From Halalkalibacter sp. APA_J-10(15) (GTDB lineage: Bacteria; Bacillota; Bacilli; Bacillales; Bacillaceae_D): a stretch of 64,000 nucleotides of DNA. The notes below the pieces were generated by a model. The model saw nothing but the letters and a program-made list of their open reading frames with translations. It ran no database searches and was not told where the DNA came from. Shown piece by piece: positions 49,880 through 57,921 of this stretch (positions are counted from its first letter, which is position 1; each line of letters starts with the position of its first letter). A program made the translations under genes and the position numbers. Location: NCBI RefSeq assembly GCF_023017105.1, contig NZ_JALKEV010000003.1, positions 1-64,000 on the forward strand, given 5' to 3'.

Positions 49880-49933
49880 TTGTACGATATCTTAAACAAG
49901 GTATACCTAAAGTTATAAGCATTGTACGTACAA
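49880..49933 (-). promoter_or_regulatory. Phased pair of AraR-like operators
   Basis: TTGTACGTACAA at 49922-49933 is the palindromic core of the AraR operator. A weaker site, TTGTACGATATC, starts at 49880, exactly 42 bases away, or four helical turns. B. subtilis AraR binds cooperatively to in-phase pairs with like spacing. The araR gene is not in the window. Confidence 0.7.
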
Positions 49934-49940
49934 AATAAAT

Positions 49941-49954
49941 TGTAAACGCAATCA
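49941..49954. promoter_or_regulatory. cre site beside the AraR operator
   Basis: TGTAAACGCAATCA matches the CcpA consensus except at one position. Eight bases from the full AraR-like site, so both regulators could act on the GH51 promoter. Confidence 0.65.
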
Positions 49955-49971
49955 TTAGGTTTTACAAGTCA

Positions 49972-50009
49972 TTCAATTGATATTTATTTCAATTAAAATA
50001 TCAATTGAA
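49972..50009. repeat. 14-bp perfect inverted repeat
   Basis: TTCAATTGATATTT and AAATATCAATTGAA with a 10-base gap, midway between the two divergent genes. It could be an operator or a transcript-blocking hairpin. It lacks a T-run. Confidence 0.5.
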
Positions 50010-50034
50010 AGAGTAATGTTTTTTCTATAATTTC

Positions 50035-50062
50035 TATATGAATTTTGTTTGAAATCATTTGG
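50035..50062 (+). promoter_or_regulatory. Shared upstream motif before the GH3 gene
   Basis: TATATGAATTTTGTTTG then AAATCATTTGG matches 39969-39996 almost base for base. Candidate binding site for the island response regulator. Confidence 0.5.
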
Positions 50063-50104
50063 TAGAGCTTAGAAAGATAATGAATTAAACTAGTAATAAG
50101 AGTA

Positions 50105-50118
50105 TGAAAGCGTTTTAT
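50105..50118. promoter_or_regulatory. cre site before the GH3 gene
   Basis: TGAAAGCGTTTTAT holds the core AAGCG-TT of the CcpA site with two mismatches at its end; 34 bases before the GH3 start. Confidence 0.55.
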
Positions 50119-50151
50119 ATTTGCGTTTAAGCTGAAAAAGGAGAGTGTACA

Positions 50152-52965
50152 ATGGCAAGACAATTTGAATATCCATTTCAAAACCCAGAGTTATCGATAG
50201 AAGAAAGGGTTCATGATCTCGTTTCTAGGTTTACGTTAGATGAAAAAATTGCATTAATGCATCAGTATCAGCCAGAAGTTAGTCGTTTAGGTATTAAAGC
50301 ACATAAACAAGGAACAGAGGCTGCTCATGGGATTGCATGGTTAGGAGAAGCAACCGTCTTTCCGCAAAACATCGGGTTATCTCTTACGTGGAATCCGCAG
50401 TTAATGAAACAAATTGGTGATGTGATAGGAGATGAGGCGCGAGTATTCTATCAAAAAGATCCAGATGTGAATGGTCTTACTCTATGGGCGCCAACAGTAG
50501 ATTTAGAGCGTGATCCACGATGGGGCCGAACGGAAGAAGCGTACGGTGAAGACCCTACTCTCGTAGGTAAGTTAGCAACAGAGCTCGTAAAAGGGATGCA
50601 AGGTGATCACCCTGTCTATTTAAAATCAGTAGCAACATTGAAACACTTCTTAGGAAATAACAATGAGTTGGATCGTGGTGAATGTTCAGCAAGTATTGAC
50701 CCACGTAATATGCATGAATATTATTTAAAAGCGTTTGAGCCAGTGTTCGTAGAGGGAAAAGCGAAGTCAATGATGACCGCATATAATTCTATTAATGGTA
50801 CTCCAGCGCTGCTACATCCGTATGTGAATGATCTTGTTAAAGAAAAGTGGAACATGGATGGTTTTGTTGTTAGTGATGCTGGGGATGTATTAGGAATTGC
50901 TCGCGACCATCACTATTATGATAATCATGTAGAAGGTATGGCTGATACGATTAAAAGTGGAATTGATAGTATAACGGATGATAAGGAAGAATCACTTGAA
51001 GCAATTAGAGATGCTCTAAAGCAAGGACTACTCGGAGAAGATGATCTTAATAAAGCATTAAGAAACGCATTTCGTGTTCGTTTTTGGTTAGGAGAATTTG
51101 ACCCTGAATTAAATCCATACGTGAATATACCTGAATCAAAGTTGCTGGCGAAAGAACATCAAGAGCTTTCCTATAAAGCTGCCAAGGAGCAAGTAGTCTT
51201 ACTTAAAAACGAAGAGGGTACGTTACCTTTACAATCGTCTAAATTGAATAAAGTAGCTGTACTTGGTCCGCTTTGTAATGATGTACATGCTGATTGGTAT
51301 AGTGGAACACCTTCTTATCGCGTAACTCCATTAAAAGGAATACAACATAAATTAAAAGGACAAAATATATGCTCGCATGAAGGCTACAAACAAATCAAAA
51401 TTCGTTCTAAGAAAACAGGGGCGTACATTGGAATCGACGAGAAAGATGGCAACAAATTGATTTCAACAAAGCAATCTGCTCGCGCAGAGCTGTTTCAATG
51501 GACCGATTGGGGTTGGGGAAGTCAAACGTTAAAATCAACGTCAACAGGGAAATTTGTTACGACTGGAGATGAATGCTTGACGGCTACTGCTGAAGAAGCA
51601 CGAGGATGGTTTGTGAAGGAGCTTTATACGTTACATGAAGAAGAAGGTGCTGTTCGTGTAACATCTTGGGACGGTCATCCCGTTTGTGTAGGAGATGATG
51701 GACAGTTATTTGCAGCAACAGAAGGGCAAGAAGACAAAGGCGACTTTTATGAAATTGAAGTGGTTGAGGATGGAATAATGGAGGCTGTGAAAGCAGCTAG
51801 TGAAGCGGATACAGCGATTGTCTTTGTAGGTAATAGTCCGTTTATTAACGGTAAAGAGACGATTGATCGAGATGATATTATTTTACCACCTGAGCAAGAA
51901 AAGTTAATCCGCTCAGTAAGAGAAGTGAACGAAAATACAATTGTTGTTATTGTAAGTAGTTATCCTTATGCAGTTAATTGGGCTGATGAACACATTCCTG
52001 CTATTTTGTATTCATCTCATGCAGGACCCGAGCTAGGTACAGCAATGGCAGATGTGTTATTTGGTGATTATAACCCAGCTGGACGTCTCAGTATGACATG
52101 GTATCGATCAACAGAACAGCTTCCTAACATAATGGATTACGACATTATAAAAGGCAAGAGAACGTATCAATATTTTGATGGAGATGTATTATATCCATTT
52201 GGACATGGTTTAAGCTATACGACATTTACTTATAGCGATTTACACCTTTCTCATAAAGAAATAAACCGAGACAGTACGTTAGAAGTAACATGTTTAGTGG
52301 AGAATACGGGCGAGCTTGATGGTGAGGAGGTTGCGCAGCTTTATGTAAGAGCCAATCAATCTCGAATAACACGACCGATTAAGACGTTAAAGGAATTCTC
52401 AAGAATTTTTGTGAAACAAGGTGAGAAGAGGACTGTCACTTTCAAATTACCTATTAAGGAATTAGCTATTTGGGATGTTGTGAGTGAATCGTATAAAGTT
52501 GAATCAGGTGAATATACGGTTATGGTTGGTTCATCATCTGCGCTCTTACCATTACAAGCAACGGTTCACGTTCAAGGTGATGTACTAGATAATCGTACGT
52601 GTACAGATAGGATAAAGGCATTTAATTACGATGATTACGAAAGTGTGTATTTAGATGAAGGTGAAAACCGTGAATATTGCGTACGAACGAATAATGAGCT
52701 TGGCTGGGTTTCTTTTAAAAATTGTGAATGGAGCAAACCTTTATCAAAATGGACAGTGAAGGTTCATGCGCAATCACATGCTGAATTACAATTGAGAGTA
52801 GGTCGTTTCAATGGTGAGCTATTGGCTACGGTAGAAGTTGAAGGAAATACGGGGTGGCAAGAACTAAGAACGACCATGAACAGTGATAATCATTTAGCGG
52901 ACAAAGAAGACATTTATGTTATATTAAAAGGTGATGTACAATTAAGCTGGTTCCAGCTTGCTTAA
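50152..52965 (+). CDS. GH3 glycosidase with inserted trefoil-like domain and C-terminal CBM
   Basis: A 937-residue enzyme. The N-terminal GH3 barrel has DLERDPRWGRTEEAYGEDP and the nucleophile Asp242 in FVVSDAGDV. The C-terminal GH3 domain begins near residue 360, but residues about 412-540 form an insertion with repeats of the type IRSKKTGAYIG, LKSTSTGKFVTT, VTSWDGHPVCVG, typical of fascin/ricin-like beta-trefoils. A fibronectin-III-like domain follows, then a CBM6-like module from about 820. Subfamily signs favour beta-xylosidase, arabinosidase or beta-glucosidase; not decidable. No signal peptide. GGAGAG before the ATG. Confidence 0.88.
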   Translation: MARQFEYPFQNPELSIEERVHDLVSRFTLDEKIALMHQYQPEVSRLGIKAHKQGTEAAHGIAWLGEATVFPQNIGLSLTWNPQLMKQIGDVIGDEARVFYQKDPDVNGLTLWAPTVDLERDPRWGRTEEAYGEDPTLVGKLATELVKGMQGDHPVYLKSVATLKHFLGNNNELDRGECSASIDPRNMHEYYLKAFEPVFVEGKAKSMMTAYNSINGTPALLHPYVNDLVKEKWNMDGFVVSDAGDVLGIARDHHYYDNHVEGMADTIKSGIDSITDDKEESLEAIRDALKQGLLGEDDLNKALRNAFRVRFWLGEFDPELNPYVNIPESKLLAKEHQELSYKAAKEQVVLLKNEEGTLPLQSSKLNKVAVLGPLCNDVHADWYSGTPSYRVTPLKGIQHKLKGQNICSHEGYKQIKIRSKKTGAYIGIDEKDGNKLISTKQSARAELFQWTDWGWGSQTLKSTSTGKFVTTGDECLTATAEEARGWFVKELYTLHEEEGAVRVTSWDGHPVCVGDDGQLFAATEGQEDKGDFYEIEVVEDGIMEAVKAASEADTAIVFVGNSPFINGKETIDRDDIILPPEQEKLIRSVREVNENTIVVIVSSYPYAVNWADEHIPAILYSSHAGPELGTAMADVLFGDYNPAGRLSMTWYRSTEQLPNIMDYDIIKGKRTYQYFDGDVLYPFGHGLSYTTFTYSDLHLSHKEINRDSTLEVTCLVENTGELDGEEVAQLYVRANQSRITRPIKTLKEFSRIFVKQGEKRTVTFKLPIKELAIWDVVSESYKVESGEYTVMVGSSSALLPLQATVHVQGDVLDNRTCTDRIKAFNYDDYESVYLDEGENREYCVRTNNELGWVSFKNCEWSKPLSKWTVKVHAQSHAELQLRVGRFNGELLATVEVEGNTGWQELRTTMNSDNHLADKEDIYVILKGDVQLSWFQLA

Positions 52966-53007
52966 TCTGTATGCTATGAACGTAGTAGCTATTGCTTTAA
53001 GGATTTT

Positions 53008-53036
53008 CAAAAGGGGGAATGATCTATCCCCTTTTG
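53008..53036 (+). terminator. Terminator of the GH3 gene
   Basis: CAAAAGGGG pairs with CCCCTTTTG over an 11-base loop, 43 bases after the GH3 stop. T residues lie only in the stem, so strength is uncertain. Confidence 0.65.
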
Positions 53037-53073
53037 AGGTACTTATATAATATAATATTAGAGGGTGTTACGC

Positions 53074-53598
53074 TTGAAGAAAGCTTTGTTGTTTGTATTA
53101 TGCATCATTACTTCCTTTCATATGGGTGGCTGTTCTAGTGAAGAAGAAGCCGTTACATTAGATGTGATGTTTTTTACTGATTTGCCAATTGATTTGGCAG
53201 AAGCATTTACGGATTATACGGAAAGCTTATATGAAGCTTCCGACGTATCAACAATGACTCATATGTTTTTACCTTCCCCTGAGAAATTAACAGTAGAAAT
53301 GGTTGCTGGTGAAGGTGATATTTATGTTGTGGAAGATTGGATGTATCATATTATTTTTGATCCGGTTATTTTACATCCACTTGATGAGATTGCAGAAATA
53401 AAGGAAGTGGATGAACGGTTTTTTGGAAAGAATGAAATAACGGAAGAGGAACATGTGTATGCCATTGACTTGGATCAAGACTCTCCACTTTTAATGGAAT
53501 TGGGTATTGAGTATTCAGACAGGCTGATTGCTGTTATGATGAGAGATCGTCAAGTAAATGATTTAGGGTTAGAAGTATTGCAACAATGGTATGATTAA
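53074..53598 (+). CDS. Short lipoprotein resembling one lobe of a binding protein
   Basis: Lipoprotein of 174 residues (lipobox MGGC). The mature part (VTLDVMFFTDLP, then LTVEMVAGEGDIYVVEDWM and LHPLDEIAEI) follows the pattern of the N-terminal lobe of a solute-binding protein, in which a strand is followed by A-G-x-G-D-hydrophobics and P-L-D-E-hydrophobic; but it stops there. TTG at 53074 chosen since GAGGG lies 8 bases before it. TATAAT-rich sequence upstream may be a promoter. It may be a co-receptor for the YesM-type kinase; this is inference. Followed 43 bases on by the YesL-like gene. Confidence 0.68.
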   Translation: MKKALLFVLCIITSFHMGGCSSEEEAVTLDVMFFTDLPIDLAEAFTDYTESLYEASDVSTMTHMFLPSPEKLTVEMVAGEGDIYVVEDWMYHIIFDPVILHPLDEIAEIKEVDERFFGKNEITEEEHVYAIDLDQDSPLLMELGIEYSDRLIAVMMRDRQVNDLGLEVLQQWYD

Positions 53599-53641
53599 CT
53601 GTTACGTTTTACGAAATGGTTGAATCTAAAGGGTGAACATA

Positions 53642-54286
53642 ATGCAGAAAAATTGGACAGATACACCACTTTATACGATAGCAGATTGGGTAATGAAATT
53701 AGCTTATATTAATTTATTATGGTTTCTTTTCACATTTTTAGGGCTTATTATTTTAGGTTTCTTTCCAGCGACAGTAGCAATGTTTACGATTTTAAGACAG
53801 ATGCTCTTAAAAGAAGATAGCGTCCCCATTTTTAAAACGTTTTTAACCGTTATCAAGCAAGAATTTGTGCGAGCGAATGCGGTTGGGCTTATGTTAGCTG
53901 TTATAGGGTATATTATCTATATTGACTTTCTTTATTTAGGGACGGTAGATGGTTATCTCCATTCGATTCTATCTGTTGTTTTTATCGTATTATCTATTGT
54001 TTATGGCGCTGTATGTTTGATGATTATACCTGTTCTTGTTCATTTTGAATTGTCATTTAGTCAATATTTCAAACATGCGATTCTATTTTCGGTCATAAAT
54101 CCGCACATTATGATCTTTATGGGAGCGGGAATCTATTTTGCGTATCGATTATTTAACTTTTTACCTGGATTAACATTATTTTTCTTTGGCAGTCTTATTT
54201 CTTTATTTATCATGTGGAGTGCAACCTTGGCGTTTAATAGAGTGGAGAAAAAACAACAAAGGCTACAACCAAGTGAAGATAAGTAA
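53642..54286 (+). CDS. YesL/DUF624 family membrane protein
   Basis: A 214-residue protein with five membrane helices and the family N-terminus (ADWVMKLAYINLLWFLFTFLG, then P-A-T-V-A-M-F). DUF624 proteins occur almost always beside YesM/YesN kinases and LplB/LplC transporters, but their role is unknown. The ATG at 53642 follows AAAGGGTG by 6 bases. Last gene of the island, and a good terminator follows. Confidence 0.88.
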   Translation: MQKNWTDTPLYTIADWVMKLAYINLLWFLFTFLGLIILGFFPATVAMFTILRQMLLKEDSVPIFKTFLTVIKQEFVRANAVGLMLAVIGYIIYIDFLYLGTVDGYLHSILSVVFIVLSIVYGAVCLMIIPVLVHFELSFSQYFKHAILFSVINPHIMIFMGAGIYFAYRLFNFLPGLTLFFFGSLISLFIMWSATLAFNRVEKKQQRLQPSEDK

Positions 54287-54326
54287 AGTCCGTTTACTAC
54301 GAACGATGTAGTAAACGGACTTTTTT
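54286..54326 (+). terminator. Terminator of the YesL-like gene, end of island
   Basis: AAGTCCGTTTACTAC pairs with GTAGTAAACGGACTT and is followed by TTTTT. It begins at the stop codon. Confidence 0.92.
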
Positions 54327-54363
54327 AAAAGGTTAAGAAATTCGCGGATATCGTTGTGGCTAA

Positions 54364-54460
54364 AAGAGGGCAATGGCTCTGCGTGCCGCACGCTTCTCTA
54401 CAAGACGTTCACTTGTAGAGAACTTTCAAAATAGGAGATGGCTTCGCCCATTGCTTTGAG
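54364..54460. repeat. Covarying hairpin repeat, copy B
   Basis: Related to 47725-47818. Outer arms GCAATGG and CCATTGC pair; the inner stem TTCTCTACAAG with CTTGTAGAGAA is perfect. A block CTTTCAAAATAGG follows the inner stem, as in copy A. Located between the YesL-like gene and the convergent permease-like gene. Confidence 0.55.
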
Positions 54461-54461
54461 C

Positions 54462-55520
54462 TCAAATTTTAAAGTTTAATTTAATAATGCCAGCTTCTTT
54501 TGCTGAAGTGAATGCGATGACAATGAGTGGACCGATAATGAATCCAAGTACACCAAATAGCATAAGTCCAATATACATAGCGATGAGAGTCGCCAATGGA
54601 GATAATCCAATTTGCTGCCCCATCACCTTCGGTTCGACTGTTCTACGAATAACGAGTAGAATGGCGGCTAATACAAGCAATTGAGTTCCCATACTAACAT
54701 TTCCAGCGAATAATTGAAAAATTGCCCATGGTGCTAATATAGCAATTGATCCAATTAACGGTATAAAATCAATGAGCCAAATAATAAAGGCCATTAATAA
54801 GGCAACTTCAGGAGCGATAAACAACAGTCCGATTAATGAAACGATAAAGATAATGATACTAACTAAAAATTGAGCTTTTAAAAATCCCCATAGAACATAC
54901 TTTAATCGTGAAGTCATAAAATTGACTTTGTCTTTTGTCTTATCAGATAAGTATGAAAAGGACTTTCGTTTTAAGACGGGTAATTCTAATAAAAATAAAA
55001 ATAGAGCAATTAAATAGACGATAATGGATACTAAGTATCCAGGTATACTCGAAACAAAAGAGGTCACATCGTTAATAATGTTGCGTTCGCTTATTGTGTT
55101 TCGAATATCATTCAATGTTCTAGTCACAAGAATGTTGATTTCTTCTACTAATTCTGGCGGTAAATTATCATATTCGTGTTCAAGATTGCGTTGGAAATTT
55201 AGCCAAGAACGATTGATGTCATTAATGTGCTGTGGTAAATTTTCAACAATTTGTGAACCTTGTGTAATTACTTTTGTGACACTATAATAGCCAGTCAAAC
55301 CGATAAAACAAATAAACAAGGTAAAAACAATCATGACGGCAAGGTTTCGCTTTAATTTAAGTCGTTTATGTAAAGATTCTACTGCTGGTGATAACAATAA
55401 GGCAGTGAAAAAAGCCAACAGTAATGGGATCGAAATAGGTATAATGAAATAAGCTACGATAGCGATGGCAATGATGCTAATGATGATAATGAAGGTGCGT
55501 TTAGATATGAGTGCTGCCAA
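54462..55520 (-). CDS. AI-2E/YtvI-type membrane protein
   Basis: A 352-residue protein with seven to eight membrane helices and the AI-2E exporter-family pattern (PLLLAFFTALLLSPAVE, ALLMAFIIWLIDFIPLIGS, EPKVMGQQIGLSPLATLIAMYIG). Details are closest to YtvI, an integral membrane protein of sporulation; other members export autoinducer-2 or exchange Na+/H+. TTG at 55520 is chosen for a GAGAGGAG site and MAALISKRT start. First gene after the island, minus strand. Confidence 0.82.
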   Translation of the reverse strand: MAALISKRTFIIIISIIAIAIVAYFIIPISIPLLLAFFTALLLSPAVESLHKRLKLKRNLAVMIVFTLFICFIGLTGYYSVTKVITQGSQIVENLPQHINDINRSWLNFQRNLEHEYDNLPPELVEEINILVTRTLNDIRNTISERNIINDVTSFVSSIPGYLVSIIVYLIALFLFLLELPVLKRKSFSYLSDKTKDKVNFMTSRLKYVLWGFLKAQFLVSIIIFIVSLIGLLFIAPEVALLMAFIIWLIDFIPLIGSIAILAPWAIFQLFAGNVSMGTQLLVLAAILLVIRRTVEPKVMGQQIGLSPLATLIAMYIGLMLFGVLGFIIGPLIVIAFTSAKEAGIIKLNFKI

Positions 55521-55710
55521 TGTAGGACTCCTCTCTTGAATGTAAAATGTATCTATTCGTAAAAGCTTACACATCTCTTAACTTATATTATAGTATAGAA
55601 CATTATAGAATGAACAGTTTATATAGGTATATTTTTATACTTATGGTATACTCATTCAAGCGTTCAATCAATGAAGAAGGCTTGAACTTTTTGAAAGGAG
55701 TATGTATGTA

Positions 55711-56160
55711 GTGAGAAAGTCCAATTGGATTGTTTTATTTTGTTGTATGTTTCTTGTTGCTTGTCAATCACCTGACAACTCCGAGTTAATAAAAGTAGAA
55801 GATGATACAGAGCTAGTGGAGTTTGTAACAAATTACAAAAAAACGATGATCGAGTCGGTAAATGACGGTCATTTTAATGATGTAGAACCTTATTTAATGG
55901 CAAACGTTAGTTTCTATCATTCTTTACGCAGGTACGTAAATGATTTACATAGTGATGGAGCTAGTAAAGAGCTGAAGGAATTTCATGTTGATCACGTTTA
56001 TGAAGATGACGTAGGTGATTATTATGTTGAAGCTTTTGAATCAGTTGTGATCCATTACCCTAATGAATCAGAAGAAATAGAACGTTACATTAGGTTTGAA
56101 ATTAATAGGCTTAACAACGATTCGCTACGTATTGTAACGATTCGAGAACGTGAAGAATAA
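55711..56160 (+). CDS. Lipoprotein with TcaA-like NTF2-fold domain
   Basis: About 149 residues. Lipobox LVAC near residue 15, then a domain of the type found at the C-terminus of TcaA/YvbJ proteins (FVTNYKKTMIESVNDGHFNDVEPYL, ...HSLRRYVNDLHSDGASKEL). These are NTF2-like folds on the cell surface. GTG at 55711 is favoured because GAAAGGAG lies 10 bases before it; an ATG at 55702 touches the site. Specific function unknown. Confidence 0.72.
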   Translation: MRKSNWIVLFCCMFLVACQSPDNSELIKVEDDTELVEFVTNYKKTMIESVNDGHFNDVEPYLMANVSFYHSLRRYVNDLHSDGASKELKEFHVDHVYEDDVGDYYVEAFESVVIHYPNESEEIERYIRFEINRLNNDSLRIVTIREREE

Positions 56161-56201
56161 GAAAAAGACGACGATGGTACATCGTCGTCTTTTTCTTATT
56201 C
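56155..56201. terminator. Perfect bidirectional terminator holding both stop codons
   Basis: A 21-bp perfect stem (56155-56175 with 56181-56201, 5-base loop) with A-run and T-run inside the stem. It contains the TAA of the gene on each side, each gene ending in GAA-TAA. Confidence 0.92.
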
Positions 56202-56555
56202 TTCTGCTTCTAAATTCCCTTTTAAAAGCTCAAGCTTCTTGTTACACTTATCAATAATTTGTTGAGGGAACTCTTCCCCCTCGTATTCAACACCATGTGG
56301 ATAATAATGCTTACCGAGTAAAGGGGTCATCAGTTTCACGACTGTATCTTCTTTTGGAATCTCGCCTTTAATTGCATATGCAGGAACACGTAAATAATAA
56401 ATATTTCCTTGATTCACAATTTTGTAATCAAACATGGCACGTTCATAGTCCCATTGACCTGCATGGACAAGCCCGATTGATTCACACGCATAGCGAAGTG
56501 TCTCAAAACGTATTTCTTTATCTGCTATTTCAATATGATCAAATCTCACTGTCAA
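56196..56555 (-). CDS. ylbA: YugN-like family protein
   Basis: About 119 residues with the YugN pattern: IGLVHAGQWDYERAMFDYKI, IYYLRVPAYAIKGEIP, and a Gly/His-rich LLGKHYYPHGVEYEGE. B. subtilis has such a protein (YlbA) at this place, so the name is given by position. Function unknown. Start is uncertain: TTG at 56555 is 4 bases, and GTG at 56549 10 bases, after GGAGG. Its end lies in the bidirectional terminator. Confidence 0.8.
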   Translation of the reverse strand: MTVRFDHIEIADKEIRFETLRYACESIGLVHAGQWDYERAMFDYKIVNQGNIYYLRVPAYAIKGEIPKEDTVVKLMTPLLGKHYYPHGVEYEGEEFPQQIIDKCNKKLELLKGNLEAEE

Positions 56556-56762
56556 TCCGCCTCCAATTGATCTTATATGTACTCTTTTAATGATAGTATG
56601 AATTGAGCTTTGTTGCAATGTATAATCATGAATGTTTTGTGGAGATTCCCTTTCGACAAGATTATACTGGAAATGGACAGAAGGTTACAACGTTAGAGAG
56701 AGGAATAAGATGACTGAACATTGAATAGATCAACTAATAAGATCGAGAATAGAGGTGTTTCC

Positions 56763-57848
56763 ATGAAGAAGATCATTATAATTTTTGGTTGTGCCTGTCT
56801 TCTTCTCTTTTTTCTAATAATCGAATCAGATTATTTTCAGAATTCTGAGGAGAATGAGACAGATGCTACAGAAGAGTTTGAGGTAATAGAGTGGTTAGTT
56901 GGGGAGGAATTAACAGAAGATTTAGAGATAGAAGAACCGGACCATGAAGAAAATCTACTAACAGATGAAGAGGTTTTTATTGGATTGGCTGGCGATGAAA
57001 TAGAAGAAAGGTTTGGTGAGCCTGATCGAATAGATCCGACAGCTTATTCATATGACTGGTGGATTTATTTATTTGAAGAAGATTCAACGACCTATTTACA
57101 AGTGGGTATACAAGATGACGAAGTTGTAACAGCTTTTGTTTCGGGGCAAGTTGGTGAAACGTTTTTTTCTGTTGGAGAAATGTATGAGGAGTTAGATGAC
57201 TTGTTCACCTTTTCTAATCAAGTTGATGTAAAGGCTAGTAATGGCCAGTATCAATTCGAATTAAGTGCAGCAGATTTGCTAGCACGACCTCTAGTTGAAG
57301 TTGATGGGGAGTGGGTTCAGCTATATTTCGATACACATACGAATGAACTTTCGAGTTTACGTATGCTTACGGCTGATATGCTTGTAGAAATGCGCCCTTA
57401 TTCTGTTTCCTACATAGGTGATCCCCCAGAAAGACCAACTGTATCAAACGACGATTGGCAAGAAATCGAACATGCAGAAGCAAGACAAATTTTTGATTAT
57501 ACAAATGTCATACGTGCCAGACATGGTTTAGAGGCATATGAATGGCAAGAGGATGTTGCTGTTGTTGCATATGGACATAGTCGTGAAATGAAGGAAAAAG
57601 AATTCTTTTCACATACATCTCCTGAGTATGGTGAGTTAGACCAACGATTTGAAAGAAGTGATATTGGTTTTAGATTAGCAGGAGAAAATATTGCTGCTAT
57701 GTATACAGATGGTGTAGCAGCTGTGGAAGGTTGGTTAAATAGCGAAGGACATCGAGTCAATTTGTTACATGAGGAGTTTACGCATTTAGGAGTTGGTGTG
57801 TTCCAAGATTATTATACGCAAAATTTTATGACACCATGGTCATTTTAG
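56763..57848 (+). CDS. ylbC: YlbC-like CAP-domain protein
   Basis: N-terminal membrane anchor or signal (MKKIIIIFGCACLLLFFLI), an acidic linker, a CAP-associated domain at about 70-215 and a CAP (SCP/PR-1) domain at the C-terminus (FDYTNVIRARHGLEAYEW, FSHTSPEYGEL, AGENIAAMYTDGVAAVEGW, SEGHRVNLL). CAP proteins are secreted and often of unknown action; YlbC is conserved in Bacillus. ATG at 56763 follows AGAGGTG. Confidence 0.9.
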   Translation: MKKIIIIFGCACLLLFFLIIESDYFQNSEENETDATEEFEVIEWLVGEELTEDLEIEEPDHEENLLTDEEVFIGLAGDEIEERFGEPDRIDPTAYSYDWWIYLFEEDSTTYLQVGIQDDEVVTAFVSGQVGETFFSVGEMYEELDDLFTFSNQVDVKASNGQYQFELSAADLLARPLVEVDGEWVQLYFDTHTNELSSLRMLTADMLVEMRPYSVSYIGDPPERPTVSNDDWQEIEHAEARQIFDYTNVIRARHGLEAYEWQEDVAVVAYGHSREMKEKEFFSHTSPEYGELDQRFERSDIGFRLAGENIAAMYTDGVAAVEGWLNSEGHRVNLLHEEFTHLGVGVFQDYYTQNFMTPWSF

Positions 57849-57921
57849 CCTTCTTTAAGCACCTAGGACTAGGCTCCTGCGTATACTATTGTATGAAAAG
57901 GCTTATAAGGGTGGTGATAAG

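Larger units (their letters stand above)
49847..50151. promoter_or_regulatory. Divergent control region of GH51 and GH3
   Basis: 305 bases. In order: AraR-like half site (49880-49891), AraR-like full site (49922-49933), cre (49941-49954), a 14-bp inverted repeat (49972-50009), the shared island motif (50035-50062) and a second cre (50105-50118). No gene is present. Confidence 0.65.
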
